The translations under genes were made by a program, and so were the position numbers. The notes below the pieces were generated by a model. That model was given only the letters and a program-made list of their open reading frames with translations, was not told the DNA's origin and searched no databases. From assembly GCF_001613125.1 (NCBI RefSeq), contig NZ_BDBT01000014.1, forward strand, positions 90,353-154,352: a DNA stretch of 64,000 nucleotides. Reading direction: 5' to 3'. Origin of the DNA: Nocardia shimofusensis NBRC 100134 (GTDB lineage: Bacteria > Actinomycetota > Actinomycetes > Mycobacteriales > Mycobacteriaceae). Shown one piece after another: positions 1 to 9,621 of the stretch; position 1 is the first letter of the stretch; the number at the start of each line of letters is the position of its first letter.

Positions 1-2
1 GC

Positions 3-1478
3 GCCACGATCACGGAGACCTTCACCGGTATGGCACTGGGCGAGGTTCCGGTCGGGACCGTGGCCGATGTGGAGGCGGCCTTTCGGAGGGCCCGCGTCGC
101 CGCGTCCCGGTGGGCCGCCCGTCCGGTCCGTGAGCGCGCCGCCGTCGTCGAACGGTTCCGCGCGCTGCTCGTCGAGCACCGCTCCCGACTGATGGATGTC
201 ATCCAGGCCGAATCCGGCAAAGCCCGATGGGCAGCGCAGGAGGAGATCATGGGCCTGATCTTCGCGGCGCGCTATTTCTCCGGCGTCGCGCCGAAACTGC
301 TGGCGCGTCACTCGGTGCCGGGCGCGTTCCCGATCCTCAACCGTGCGGCGGTGTACCACCAGCCCAAAGGCGTGGTCGGAGTGATCGCGCCGTGGAACTA
401 TCCGATGCTGCTGTCCGTCGGCGATGCGCTGCCCGCGCTGCTGGCGGGCAACGCCGTCGTCGTCAAACCCGACAGCATCACCCCGTACTCGGCGCTCGCC
501 GCCGCCGATCTGCTCTACCGTGCCGGCCTGCCGCGCGATCTGCTGGCGGTCGTGCCGGGCCGGGGCACCGTGGTGGGCACCGCCATCGTCGAGTCCTGCG
601 ACTACCTGATGTTCACCGGCTCCACCGCCACCGGTCGCACGCTGGCCCAGCAGTGCGGACGCAGGCTCATCGGCTTCTCCGCCGAACTCGGGGGCAAGAA
701 CCCGATGATCGTCACGGCGGGCGCGAAACTCGATCGGGTGGCCAAGGCGGCGGTGCGGGCCTGTTTCTCCAACGCGGGCCAACTGTGCATCTCGGTCGAG
801 CGGATCTACGTCGAGCAGTCGGTGGCGGCGGAGTTCACCGAGAAGTTCGTCGCCGCGGTGGAGTCCGCGCGGCTGGGCGCGGCCTACGACTTCTCCGCCG
901 ACATCGGCAGTCTCATCTCCCCGGCGCAGCTCGAGACGGTCACCGCGCACCTGGCCGACGCCACCGCGAAGGGCGCACGGGTTCTCACGGGCGGACGGGC
1001 CCGTCCCGATCTGGGACCGTTGTTCTTCGAGCCGACCGTGCTCGACGGTGTCGCCGACGACATGACCTGCGCGCGGGAGGAGACCTTCGGGCCGCTGGTC
1101 GCGATCTACCCGGTCGCCGATGTCGAGGAGGCGATCCGGCGCGCGAACGACACCGAGTACGGACTCAACGCGAGCGTGTGGGCCGCGAGCCCGGCCGAGG
1201 GCGAGGCGATCGCGCGCAGGCTGCGCACGGGCACGGTCTGCGTCGACGAAGGCTATGCGCCCGCGTGGGCGAGTACCGCCGCGCCGATGGGCGGCATGGG
1301 GCAGTCCGGCGTCGGGCGCAGGCACGGGCCGGACGGGCTGCTGAAGTACACCGAGCCGCAGAACGTCGTGGTCACCCGGTGGATGAATCTCGACGCCCCG
1401 CCGCTGGTGTCGCAGGACCTGTGGCAGCGGACGCTCATGACGATCGCCCGCTCACTGCGGTTTCTGCCCGGCCGCTGA
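3..1478 (+). CDS. gabD2: succinate-semialdehyde dehydrogenase, 5' end outside window
   Basis: NAD(P)+-dependent aldehyde dehydrogenase, probably oxidising succinate semialdehyde to succinate in GABA or 2-oxoglutarate metabolism in the cytosol. The frame is open from the window edge and reads ITETFTG before the first Met at 30, as in the middle of the N-terminal region of this family, so the true start lies upstream and Met30 is internal. Visible motifs are PWNYPM (cofactor site), MFTGSTATG, the catalytic Glu in ELGGKNP and the catalytic Cys in SNAGQLCIS. The whole length reads like mycobacterial GabD2 (Rv1731). The aldehyde substrate is assigned by family only. Confidence 0.88.
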   Translation, partial: ATITETFTGMALGEVPVGTVADVEAAFRRARVAASRWAARPVRERAAVVERFRALLVEHRSRLMDVIQAESGKARWAAQEEIMGLIFAARYFSGVAPKLLARHSVPGAFPILNRAAVYHQPKGVVGVIAPWNYPMLLSVGDALPALLAGNAVVVKPDSITPYSALAAADLLYRAGLPRDLLAVVPGRGTVVGTAIVESCDYLMFTGSTATGRTLAQQCGRRLIGFSAELGGKNPMIVTAGAKLDRVAKAAVRACFSNAGQLCISVERIYVEQSVAAEFTEKFVAAVESARLGAAYDFSADIGSLISPAQLETVTAHLADATAKGARVLTGGRARPDLGPLFFEPTVLDGVADDMTCAREETFGPLVAIYPVADVEEAIRRANDTEYGLNASVWAASPAEGEAIARRLRTGTVCVDEGYAPAWASTAAPMGGMGQSGVGRRHGPDGLLKYTEPQNVVVTRWMNLDAPPLVSQDLWQRTLMTIARSLRFLPGR

Positions 1479-1479
1479 C

Positions 1480-1794
1480 TCATTTGTTCACGATCATGCC
1501 CGCCACATCGGCGTTCTTGATCGGGGTATCGGCATTGCGCTGACCCGAGCACAGCACGTCCACGGCCATGATCGTCAGGTCGACCGCCGTGCCGGACGGT
1601 TCGGTGGAGAGGTTGTCGCGTTCCTTGACGAACTTGGTGACGGTGATGCGCTTGGTGTCCGCGTCCTGGGTGACGTACTCACCGCAAGGGGTGTCGCCGC
1701 CGCGGTTGAGCGCCCGCTCGACGTCGGAGCATCCGCTCATCAAGGCGACGGCCGCGACCGCCGCCAGACCGGTCCTGCCAACGGTGCCGATCAT
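1480..1794 (-). CDS. small putative lipoprotein
   Basis: 104-residue protein with a short basic N-terminus, a hydrophobic stretch and a lipobox (ALMSGC), so it is probably lipidated and held on the outer face of the membrane. The start ATG at 1794 is chosen because a strong AGGAGGA ribosome site lies just upstream; a longer frame to 1884 lacks support. The mature part (CGEYVTQDADTKRITVTKF then DVLCSGQ) has two cysteines that could pair and loosely resembles small HdeA-fold proteins of actinobacteria, but I do not recognise a function. It ends two bases from gabD2, convergently. Confidence 0.7.
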   Translation of the reverse strand: MIGTVGRTGLAAVAAVALMSGCSDVERALNRGGDTPCGEYVTQDADTKRITVTKFVKERDNLSTEPSGTAVDLTIMAVDVLCSGQRNADTPIKNADVAGMIVNK

Positions 1795-1905
1795 CGGCTC
1801 CTCCTGTTCTCCGGTCGAGCGGGACGGCCGCGCGATCCTGTGGGCCCCCGCGGTGAGCCTAGAGGCCGGCGCGCCGGAACTCACCTCCGAGGCGGGGAAT
1901 GGTCG

Positions 1906-3054
1906 TCAGCCGGTGGCGATCCGCAGCGGGATCTCCGATTCCGCCGTGGTGAGCGACCCGTGGTGGCCGACCATCGCGGCTTCCAGCGGTTCGGCCACGC
2001 TGCGGATCACCCCGCCCTCGCCGCGGGCCGCGACGACCAGATCACCGATGCGGGCCGCGGCGGCCGGGGTCACCAGTGGTCCGAACCAGCCGCGTGCGAT
2101 CACCTCCTCGCGCCCGAGCACCGCGAAGTCGTCGCCGAGCACGGTCCGCCAGGCGGCCGCGACATCAGCGGTCGCGCCTTCCTCGGTGTAGACGTGCCGG
2201 GCGCGCGCGTCACCGCCCAGGCTGCGCACCCCCGCGCGTAGTTCGGGATGGGTGTCGAAATCGACGGGGGAGGTGATGTCGACCATGCCGTGATCGGCGG
2301 TGACCAGCAAGGCCGCGCCCGCTGGCAGGCGCTCGGCGATGGCCGCCGCGAGCCGGTCGACGTGGGCGAGCTCGAGCAGCCACGCGTCCGAGGCGGTGCC
2401 GCGCACGTGCCCGGTGGTGTCGAGTTCGCCGTGATAGGCATAGACCAGGGAACGCTCGCCCGCGCGCAGCGCGGTGATCACGCCGTCGACCAGGTCGCCG
2501 AAGGAAAAGCTGGGGCGGAACTCGTTGCCGCGCAACGCGGCCCGGGTGAGGCCGGAGGTGGCCTGGTACATCGGCGCCACCTGCCCGACTCGTATCCCCG
2601 CGGCGGACGCGCGCTCGAACGCGGTCGGGCGGGGCTGGAACTGCTCGGGGACCAGGTCGGTCAGCAGGTCCCGGACCGGGTCGTGGCCCCGGTCCTGCCA
2701 TTGCCAGCGCAAGGCGTTCATCAGGCGGTCGTGGCCGGGCACGTTCATCAGATAGCCGACGATGCCGTGCTCGCCGGGTGGCGCGCCGATACCGAAGGAA
2801 CTCAGCGAGGTCGCGGTGGTGCTCGGAAAACCGGTGGTCAGCGGTCTTCCGGCCAGGCTCGACAGGAACGGCGCCATGTCGGCGTGCCTGGCCAGCAGTT
2901 CGGCGCCGAGCCCGTCGACGAGCAGCACGCATACCCTGGTCGCCGTCAGGTCGAGATCGAGACGGTCCTGTTCGCCGGGCACATCCAGGCAGGCCAGCAC
3001 CGAGGGCAGCACATCGGACAGAGAACCCGTTCCGTAACGGGGCGCGTCGAACAT
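1906..3054 (-). CDS. alkaline phosphatase superfamily hydrolase (nucleotide pyrophosphatase/phosphodiesterase-like)
   Basis: 382-residue metal-dependent hydrolase of the alkaline phosphatase superfamily, related to nucleotide pyrophosphatases/phosphodiesterases. The metal-binding Asp is in VLLVDGLG near the N-terminus, the nucleophile Thr region is TGFPSTTATSLSSFGIG, and later metal ligands are in YHGELDTTGH and VTADHGMVD. The start ATG at 3054 places the conserved core correctly; upstream in-frame Met codons give only low-complexity sequence. It diverges from the LLM gene at 3128 with 73 bp between them, a shared promoter region. Substrate unknown. Confidence 0.8.
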   Translation of the reverse strand: MFDAPRYGTGSLSDVLPSVLACLDVPGEQDRLDLDLTATRVCVLLVDGLGAELLARHADMAPFLSSLAGRPLTTGFPSTTATSLSSFGIGAPPGEHGIVGYLMNVPGHDRLMNALRWQWQDRGHDPVRDLLTDLVPEQFQPRPTAFERASAAGIRVGQVAPMYQATSGLTRAALRGNEFRPSFSFGDLVDGVITALRAGERSLVYAYHGELDTTGHVRGTASDAWLLELAHVDRLAAAIAERLPAGAALLVTADHGMVDITSPVDFDTHPELRAGVRSLGGDARARHVYTEEGATADVAAAWRTVLGDDFAVLGREEVIARGWFGPLVTPAAAARIGDLVVAARGEGGVIRSVAEPLEAAMVGHHGSLTTAESEIPLRIATG

Positions 3055-3127
3055 GCCGCCAGGATGCCCCGGTGATCCTCGGGGAGCAAGGGTGGCGGCC
3101 GTGACGGCGTGCCGGTAGACAGGACCG

Positions 3128-4012
3128 GTGAGCACGCCACGCGCATTCCGGTTCGGTGTCAACATGATCGTCGCGCAATCGCGCACCGAGTGGATCGGCA
3201 AGTGCCGCAGAGCCGAAGAACTCGGATTCGACGTCCTCGGCGTCGCCGACCACCTCGGCATGCCCGCGCCGTTCCCCGCCATGACCATCGCCGCCGAGGC
3301 CACCGAACGGCCCCGGCTGACCACCTTCGTTCTCAATGCCGCTTTCTACAATCCGGTCCTGCTCGCCCGCGAAGCCGCCGCGGTCGACCGGTTCACCGAC
3401 GGACGAGTGGGGCTCGGCCTGGGCGCGGGCTATGTGAAGGAGGAATTCGAGGAAGCGGGCATCGCGTTCGAGTCCGGCGGCAAGCGGGTCGAGCATGTCG
3501 AACATACGGTCCGCACCCTGCGACGGCTGTTCGCCGACCCCGAGTACCGGCCGCAGCCCGCCCAGCCTTCGGGTCCGCCGCTGCTGATCGCGGGCTGGGG
3601 GGATCGCCTGCTGTCCGTGGCCGCCCGGCATGCCGACATCGTCGCCTTCACCGGCGCCGGTGCGGCCGCCGACGGCGGACCCATGCTGCTCGCCGGAGCG
3701 AAGAAGTTGTCCGAACGCGTCGGCTATGTCCGTGACGCACTGGGTGATCGGGCCGACCAGGTCGAGTACAACCTCCTGCTGCAGAAGGTGGTCGGCCGGG
3801 AGGAATCCGCCACGCTGCTGGAGAGCTACCGTCCCGCTTTCACCGAGGAGGCCGCCGCCGATCCCCACGACGTCCCCACCCTGCTGATCGGCTCACCCGA
3901 GACCGCCGCCGACCGCCTGCGCGAACTGCGAGAACGCTTCGGTATCAGCTACTTCACCGTCCTCGAGGACAGCATGGAGGCGTTCGCCCCGACCCTCGCC
4001 CTGCTGCGCTGA
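3128..4012 (+). CDS. LLM-class flavin-dependent oxidoreductase (F420-dependent type)
   Basis: 294-residue TIM-barrel oxidoreductase of the luciferase-like monooxygenase superfamily, of the kind that in mycobacteria and nocardiae usually binds cofactor F420. Typical landmarks are the N-terminal FGVNM strand, GVADHL, DRFTDGRVGLGLGAGY (cofactor region) and PPLLIAGWG. The GTG start at 3128 directly gives the beta-1 strand. The substrate cannot be read from sequence. It is followed by a 115-bp gap and a separate membrane-protein gene. Confidence 0.82.
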   Translation: MSTPRAFRFGVNMIVAQSRTEWIGKCRRAEELGFDVLGVADHLGMPAPFPAMTIAAEATERPRLTTFVLNAAFYNPVLLAREAAAVDRFTDGRVGLGLGAGYVKEEFEEAGIAFESGGKRVEHVEHTVRTLRRLFADPEYRPQPAQPSGPPLLIAGWGDRLLSVAARHADIVAFTGAGAAADGGPMLLAGAKKLSERVGYVRDALGDRADQVEYNLLLQKVVGREESATLLESYRPAFTEEAAADPHDVPTLLIGSPETAADRLRELRERFGISYFTVLEDSMEAFAPTLALLR

Positions 4013-4127
4013 CCGGTCCCCCCACCGACGATTCGCAATATCGTTGCGTGCCAGGGGATCTGGGCATCACCTGAACTCGGGCGCGGAAAACCTTGTCTCG
4101 GCGGGAAGCGCGGCTAGGATCGCTCGA

Positions 4128-4784
4128 ATGGATTCGGAGAAGGGGAGTTCACGGCGTCCGGACACGGTGTACCGGTCGACCGGCGCGACCCCCGAGGCGC
4201 TGGTGTGTTGTGGTGTCGTCGCGGTGGTGAGCCTCATCGCGGCGGTGAGTGGAGTCGCGGTGCTCGCGGGTGCGGTGGGCACGGTGTTGTTCGCGCCGAT
4301 CGCGTGCGAGATGGCGTGGGCGGTGTGGCGGCGCAGACCGGAACTGGTGATCGGCGACGAGGCGATCGAGCATCTGTCGTTCGGCCGGATCGCGTGGAAC
4401 AGCGTCGATCATGTCCGGGTGAGCAGGGACGGTCGCGAACGAGTGCTCGAGATCGTTCTGCGCGGCGGGTCCGTCCGTGCCTGTCCGCGGGTGCCGGTGC
4501 GCGCGTTGCCGGTGCGGGTGCAGGCGGTGTTCGGTGCCATCGGCCACCATCGGCCGGAGGTGCTGGTCGGCGCCGAACGTGTGGAGCGACAGGCGAATGC
4601 GCTGGGGCGCACGCTGTCGCGTGGTCCCGTCGCCGCGGCAGAGACTTCGCAGTCGATGGGCTCGGGCGTCACCTCGGCGCGAGCGATCACCGCGACCGTG
4701 CGGGAAGGGCACCGACGCCGCACCGGTCTGCGCGCGGCGATCAGGCGACGGCCTGCGCGTCCAGCCAGGCCGGGAAATCGGTGA
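4128..4784 (+). CDS. membrane protein of unknown function, PH-like
   Basis: 218-residue protein with two adjacent hydrophobic segments (LVCCGVVAVVSLIAAVSGVA and VGTVLFAPIACEMAWAVW) followed by a soluble basic domain (ELVIGDEAIEHLSFGRIAWNSVDHVRV) that resembles bacterial PH-like domains anchored by two helices. The ATG at 4128 begins MDSEKGSS, a plausible cytosolic N-terminus. Its 3' end overlaps the convergent HAD gene by 44 bp. Function unknown. Confidence 0.6.
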   Translation: MDSEKGSSRRPDTVYRSTGATPEALVCCGVVAVVSLIAAVSGVAVLAGAVGTVLFAPIACEMAWAVWRRRPELVIGDEAIEHLSFGRIAWNSVDHVRVSRDGRERVLEIVLRGGSVRACPRVPVRALPVRVQAVFGAIGHHRPEVLVGAERVERQANALGRTLSRGPVAAAETSQSMGSGVTSARAITATVREGHRRRTGLRAAIRRRPARPARPGNR

Positions 4785-5349
4785 GATCGGCGAGTATCAC
4801 GTCGGCGCCGGCGGCACGCAGTTCGTCGGCGCTGCACGGGCCGGTGGTGACGCCCACCGCCAGCGCGTCGGCGCCTTTGGCGCCACGCATGTCCCCGGCG
4901 TGATCGCCGACGAACATGTGCGCCGCGTGCTCACGTAACGCCGCGGACTTCGCCCCGGCCCACAGATCGCCGACGACCGCGTCGACCCGCCAGCCCAGAT
5001 GATCCAGATGCAACTGCGCGAACGGCGTGTGCTTGCCCGTCACCACCAGCACCCGCCCGCCGCGCTCGGCGACGGCGGTAAGCGCGGCCTCCGCGCCGGG
5101 CAGTGCGGGCATCTCGGCCACCACCGACGGATAGAACTCGCGGTAGCGGGTGATGAAGGCGGGCACGAGTTCGGCGGCCAGGCCCGCCTCGGCGAGCAGC
5201 ATCGGCATGGGTGGGCCGAGCTTGTCCACCACGTCGGCTCCGCGCACGGGCAGAGCGAATTCTCCGGCAACCACATCGACCGCCCTGGCCACTCCGGGCC
5301 GGGAATCGATGAGTGTCATATCTAGGTCGAAACCGACGGTCCAGCTCAC
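4741..5349 (-). CDS. HAD-superfamily phosphatase, phosphoglycolate-phosphatase-like
   Basis: 202-residue haloacid-dehalogenase-type phosphatase. Motif I is DLDMTLID near residue 8 (nucleophile and acid/base Asp), motif II is VVTGKHT and motif IV is FVGDHAGDM, all in the order expected for phosphoglycolate phosphatases, with an alpha-helical cap in between. It is cytosolic; phosphoglycolate or another small phosphomonoester is the likely substrate, but this is family inference. It diverges from the acyl-CoA carboxylase gene with about 80 bp between. Confidence 0.82.
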   Translation of the reverse strand: MSWTVGFDLDMTLIDSRPGVARAVDVVAGEFALPVRGADVVDKLGPPMPMLLAEAGLAAELVPAFITRYREFYPSVVAEMPALPGAEAALTAVAERGGRVLVVTGKHTPFAQLHLDHLGWRVDAVVGDLWAGAKSAALREHAAHMFVGDHAGDMRGAKGADALAVGVTTGPCSADELRAAGADVILADLTDFPAWLDAQAVA

Positions 5350-5427
5350 GCCACGACCCTATCCGGCGGGCGCGGCCTTCGCCGACCCCACCGGGTCGGG
5401 CTCGGAGGTATCCGCGACACTGACCGC

Positions 5428-8400
5428 ATGCGTGTGGTCGTGGTGAACAGAGGCGAGATCGCGGTTCGGATCGTGCGGACCGCACGGGCACGGGGGTATC
5501 GCACCCACGTCGTGCACACCGGAGCCGAACGCGACGCGCCGCAGGTCCGCCTCGCCGACGAGGCCGTGGAGTTGCCGGGCGAAGGCGTGCCCGCCTACCT
5601 CGACATCCCCGCCGTGGTGGCAGCCGCCGCGAGCGCCGGGCAGGGGGCGCTGGTGCACCCCGGTTACGGATTCCTCAGCGAGAACGCCGACTTCGCGCGC
5701 GCCTGTGCCGAGGCCGGGCTCGTCTTCACCGGACCGGCCCCCGACGTGCTGGCCACCTTCGGCGACAAAGTGGCTGCCCGCGCCGCCGCCGAACGCGCGG
5801 GCCTGCCGGTGCTGCCGGGCACGCCGGTCGGCGCGGACCTCGATGCCGTCGCCGCACTGCTGGCGGCCAACCCTCACGGTGTGATGGTCAAGGCCGCGGC
5901 GGGCGGCGGCGGGCGGGGAATGCGCGAGGTGCGCGAAGCAGGCGAACTCGCCGACGCCTTCGCCCATTGCCGCGACGAAGCGCACGCCGCCTTCGGTGAC
6001 GATCGTGTCTTCGCCGAGGCGCTGGTCACCGGAGCCCGCCACATCGAGATCCAGGTGATCGGCGACGGGCGGCACGCGCGCGCCGTGGGCGATCGCGACT
6101 GCAGCGTGCAACGGCGCAGGCAGAAACTGGTGGAGATCGCCCCGGCCCCCGGACTCGGCGACGAGCTGCGCGCCCGGCTGCACCGCGCGGCCGTGGACAT
6201 CGTGGAATCGGTGCGCTGCCGGGGCGTGGTCACCGTGGAATTCCTGGTGCGCGGTGAGCAGGCGTGGTTCCTCGAGGTGAACCCGCGCCTGCAGGTCGAG
6301 CACACCGTCACCGAGGAGACCACCGGCCTGGACCTGGTGGGTGTCCAGTTCGACGTGGCCGCCGGCCGCAGCCTGGCTCGGCTCGAACTGCCCGACACCA
6401 GCCCGCGTGGGTACGCGGTGCAGGCGCGGGTGAACGCCGAGGTCATCGATGCGGGGGGACAGGTGCTGCCGAGTTCGGGGGTGCTCACCCGCTTCGACAC
6501 CCCGACCGGTGCGGGCGTGCGAGTCGACACCGCCGCCTTCCCCGGGATGCGCCACACCGTGCATTTCGACTCGCTGCTCGCCAAGATCGTCGTGCGCGCG
6601 GATTCCCTGGACGGCGCGTTGCGACGCTGCGCCGACGCGCTCGCCGAGACCGTCGTCGCCGGTGTCGGCACCAACGCGCCGGTCCTGCGGGCCACGGTCG
6701 GCGCGCTCGCCGGTGCCGAACCGGTCGACACCGGCTGGTTCGAACGCCACGTCGGCGAATTCGTGCGCGGCGCCGAGGAATTCGCCGCGGGGCCGATACC
6801 GGTGGCCGCGTCGTCCGGGGCGGCCGGTGCATCCGCCGATCTCCGGCTCGGCCCGGACGAGCTGGCCTTCACCACGCCGATGGGCGCCACGGTGGTGGAA
6901 CTGGCCGAACCGGGCGAACTCGTGGCCGCGGGCGCACAGGTGGCGGTGCTCGAGGCCATGAAGATGCAACACGTCCTGCGCGCCGAGCAGCCGTTGCGGG
7001 TGTCGCGTACGCTCGCCGCGCCGGGAGACGTCGTGGATCCGCAGGCCGCGCTGCTGGTGTGGACGCCCGCCGACCACGACGGCGGCGGGGCCGACATCGT
7101 CGCGGTGGATCTCGACTCCATCCGTGCCGATCTGCGCGAAGTCCTCGACCGACAGCGCGGCGTACTCGACGAGGCCCGACCCCAGGCCGTCGCGAAACGT
7201 CACCGGCTGGGCAGGCGCACCGCCCGCGAGAACATCGACGATCTCGTCGACGCGGACAGCTTCGTCGAATACGGCGGTCTCGCCGTGGCCGCGCAGCGCC
7301 TGCGCCGCAGCCCCGAGGATCTCATCGCCAACACCCCCGCCGACGGTTTGATCAGCGGCATCGCCACCATCAACGCCGACCGGTTCGGCGAGCGCGCCGC
7401 CCGCGCGGTGGTGCTGTCCTACGACTACACCGTGCTGGCGGGCACGCAGGGCATGCGTAATCACGCCAAGTCCGACCGCATGCTCGACATCGCCCACGAG
7501 CAGCGGTTGCCGGTGGTGTTCTTCACCGAAGGCGGCGGTGGTCGTCCGGGCGACACCGACTACTCGGGCATCTCGGGCCTGGATCTGACCACCTTCCGGG
7601 CGATGGGCGCGCTGTCGGGGCAGGTGCCCTTGATCGGCATCGTCTCCGGCCGCTGCTTCGCGGGCAATGCCGCCCTGCTGGGCATGTGCGATGTGGTGAT
7701 CGCGACGCCGGAGGCCAATATCGGCATGGGTGGCCCGGCCATGATCGAAGGCGGCGGGCTCGGGGTGTTCCGGCCCGAGGACATCGGCCCGGTCGAGGTG
7801 CAACGGCGCAACGGGGTGGTCCACGTGGTCGCCGAGGACGAAGCCGACGCGGTCGCCATCGCCCGCCGCTACCTGGCCTACTTCCAGGGCGATGTCGATC
7901 GGTGGGAGGCCCCCGACCCGCGGACGGCCCGGCATGTGGTGCCGGAGAACCGGTTGCACGCCTTCGATATTCGCGCCGCCATCGAATCCGTCGTCGACGT
8001 CGGCTCGGTGCTGGAACTACGCCGCGACTGGGGTGTCGGCGTCGTCACCGCGCTCGTGCGGGTGGAGGGCAGGCCGTTCGGGCTGATCGCCAACGATTGC
8101 CATCACCTCGGCGGCGCCGTGGACGCCCCCGCCGCCGACAAACTCAGCGCCTTCCTCGCCCTGTGCGACGCACACCGCCTTCCGATCATATCTCTCTGTG
8201 ACACACCAGGATTCATGGTCGGTCCGGAAGCCGAGAAGCACGCTACGGTGACCAAGTTCAGCAAGTTGTTCATCGATGCCGCCAATATGCGAGTGCCGTG
8301 GGGGACGGTCGTACTGCGCAAGGGCTACGGGCTCGGGGCGCAGGCGATGGCCGCGGGCTCGTTCCGCTCGCCGCGGTTCATCGTGTCCTGGCCGACCGGC

Positions 8401-8616
8401 GAGATCGGCGGCATGGGCTTGGAAGGAGCGGTGCGACTGGGATTCGCCAAGGAACTGGCGGCGATCGCCGACCCGGCCGAGCGGGCGAAGGCCTTCGACA
8501 ATCTGGTCGCCGCCGCGTACGCAGGCGGCAAAGCGCTCACCGCCGCCACGGTGTTCGAACTCGACGACGTGATCGACCCCGCCGACACCCGTCGCTGGAT
8601 CCGCCTGCTGCGCTGA
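5428..8616 (+). CDS. single-chain biotin-dependent acyl-CoA carboxylase
   Basis: 1062-residue fusion that combines all steps of biotin-dependent carboxylation of an acyl-CoA. Domains in order: biotin carboxylase with ATP-grasp (about 1-440; HPGYGFLSEN, VNPRLQVEHTVTE), a linker, a biotin carboxyl carrier domain (about 470-545) with EAMKM and the biotinylated Lys at residue 512, then a carboxyltransferase with beta and alpha halves (about 560-1062; GGGRPGDTDYSG, MCDVVIATPEANIGMGGPAM, LCDTPGFMVG). The order and length match the single-chain long-chain acyl-CoA carboxylases described from Mycobacterium avium subsp. paratuberculosis. Most relatives split these functions over two subunits. Preferred acyl chain length is not readable. 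Confidence 0.9.
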   Translation: MRVVVVNRGEIAVRIVRTARARGYRTHVVHTGAERDAPQVRLADEAVELPGEGVPAYLDIPAVVAAAASAGQGALVHPGYGFLSENADFARACAEAGLVFTGPAPDVLATFGDKVAARAAAERAGLPVLPGTPVGADLDAVAALLAANPHGVMVKAAAGGGGRGMREVREAGELADAFAHCRDEAHAAFGDDRVFAEALVTGARHIEIQVIGDGRHARAVGDRDCSVQRRRQKLVEIAPAPGLGDELRARLHRAAVDIVESVRCRGVVTVEFLVRGEQAWFLEVNPRLQVEHTVTEETTGLDLVGVQFDVAAGRSLARLELPDTSPRGYAVQARVNAEVIDAGGQVLPSSGVLTRFDTPTGAGVRVDTAAFPGMRHTVHFDSLLAKIVVRADSLDGALRRCADALAETVVAGVGTNAPVLRATVGALAGAEPVDTGWFERHVGEFVRGAEEFAAGPIPVAASSGAAGASADLRLGPDELAFTTPMGATVVELAEPGELVAAGAQVAVLEAMKMQHVLRAEQPLRVSRTLAAPGDVVDPQAALLVWTPADHDGGGADIVAVDLDSIRADLREVLDRQRGVLDEARPQAVAKRHRLGRRTARENIDDLVDADSFVEYGGLAVAAQRLRRSPEDLIANTPADGLISGIATINADRFGERAARAVVLSYDYTVLAGTQGMRNHAKSDRMLDIAHEQRLPVVFFTEGGGGRPGDTDYSGISGLDLTTFRAMGALSGQVPLIGIVSGRCFAGNAALLGMCDVVIATPEANIGMGGPAMIEGGGLGVFRPEDIGPVEVQRRNGVVHVVAEDEADAVAIARRYLAYFQGDVDRWEAPDPRTARHVVPENRLHAFDIRAAIESVVDVGSVLELRRDWGVGVVTALVRVEGRPFGLIANDCHHLGGAVDAPAADKLSAFLALCDAHRLPIISLCDTPGFMVGPEAEKHATVTKFSKLFIDAANMRVPWGTVVLRKGYGLGAQAMAAGSFRSPRFIVSWPTGEIGGMGLEGAVRLGFAKELAAIADPAERAKAFDNLVAAAYAGGKALTAATVFELDDVIDPADTRRWIRLLR

Positions 8617-8669
8617 TCGAGCGACGCCCGTTTATAGACAAGAATGTTCGTAAATACTATGGTCGTGCC

Positions 8670-9545
8670 ATGACCAAGTTCGACGGCAAGATCTGCCTGA
8701 TCACCGGGGCCGCCGGCGGGCTCGGCCGCAGTACCGCCGAGGCGGCCGCGGCCAAGGGCGCGTCACTGGTTCTCACCGATATCGACGGCGCCGGTCTCGA
8801 GCGTACCGCCGAGGAATTGCGCGCGAGCGGAGCCACGGTGCATTCGGCGGAGGCGCTCGATCTCACCGATCACGACGCTGTCGTCGCGTTCGCCGAGCGG
8901 GTGCACGCGCGACTCGGCAGCGGTGGCGGCAGCGGCAGTGTGGACATCGTGATGAACGTGGCGGGCATCGCCACCTGGGGCACGGTCGAGCGTCTCTCCC
9001 ACGAGCAGTGGCGGCGCACCATCGACATCGATCTCATGGGCCCCATCCACATCATCGAGGCGTTCCTGCCGCCCATGATCGCGGCCGGGCGCGGTGGTCA
9101 TCTGGTCAATGTCGCCTCCGCGGCCGGGCTGTTCGGCCTGCCGTGGCACGCGCCGTACAGCGCGGGCAAATTCGGACTGCGTGGCGTGTCGGAGGTCCTG
9201 CGCTTCGATCTGCGCAGGCATCGCATCGGGGTCAGCCTGGTGTGTCCCGGCGCGATGAGCACGCCGATGGTCGACCGGCTCGAGATCGCCGGTGTCGACC
9301 GGGAATCCGTGGCGGTGCGACGCGGCATGAAACTGTTCCTGCGTCATGCCGTCAGCCCGGAAGCGGCCGCGAAATCGGTGGTGCGCGGGGTGGAGCGCAA
9401 CAGGTATCTCGTCTACACCTCCCACGACATCCGCATCGGGCACTGGGCGCAGCGGTACTTCCCGCCCGCCTACAACCTCGCCATGCGCGGACTGAACCAG
9501 GCCATGCAGCGCTACGTCGACAAGCCGGGCGTGCTGCGCGACTGA
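8670..9545 (+). CDS. short-chain dehydrogenase/reductase
   Basis: 291-residue classical SDR: NAD(P)-binding TGAAGGLG near residue 12, the NVAG element (MNVAGIATWG) and the active-site Ser plus YSAGKFG (YxxxK). An additional C-terminal region (HWAQRYFPPAYNLAMRGLNQ) resembles SDRs that act on lipophilic ketones or alcohols. The ATG at 8670 starts MTKFDGK immediately before the first beta strand; the frame upstream overlaps the carboxylase and is not used. An AT-rich stretch at about 8630-8665 probably holds its promoter. Confidence 0.85.
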   Translation: MTKFDGKICLITGAAGGLGRSTAEAAAAKGASLVLTDIDGAGLERTAEELRASGATVHSAEALDLTDHDAVVAFAERVHARLGSGGGSGSVDIVMNVAGIATWGTVERLSHEQWRRTIDIDLMGPIHIIEAFLPPMIAAGRGGHLVNVASAAGLFGLPWHAPYSAGKFGLRGVSEVLRFDLRRHRIGVSLVCPGAMSTPMVDRLEIAGVDRESVAVRRGMKLFLRHAVSPEAAAKSVVRGVERNRYLVYTSHDIRIGHWAQRYFPPAYNLAMRGLNQAMQRYVDKPGVLRD

Positions 9546-9621
9546 CGGATGCGGGTGCACTCCTTCGGTTGTCGTACGATCGCGGGAACGACTGCGCCGG
9601 TTGGTGACGAAGGGGGACAGG

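Noticed and set aside
5359..7959. 866-codon minus-strand open frame
   Set aside because: Antisense shadow of the acyl-CoA carboxylase; its translation is Gly/Arg/His-rich without domains, as expected for GC-rich coding DNA read backwards.
8636..8669. GAA-N2-TTC palindrome as operator before the SDR gene
   Set aside because: The symmetry is only three bases per arm; no better than chance in an AT-rich stretch.
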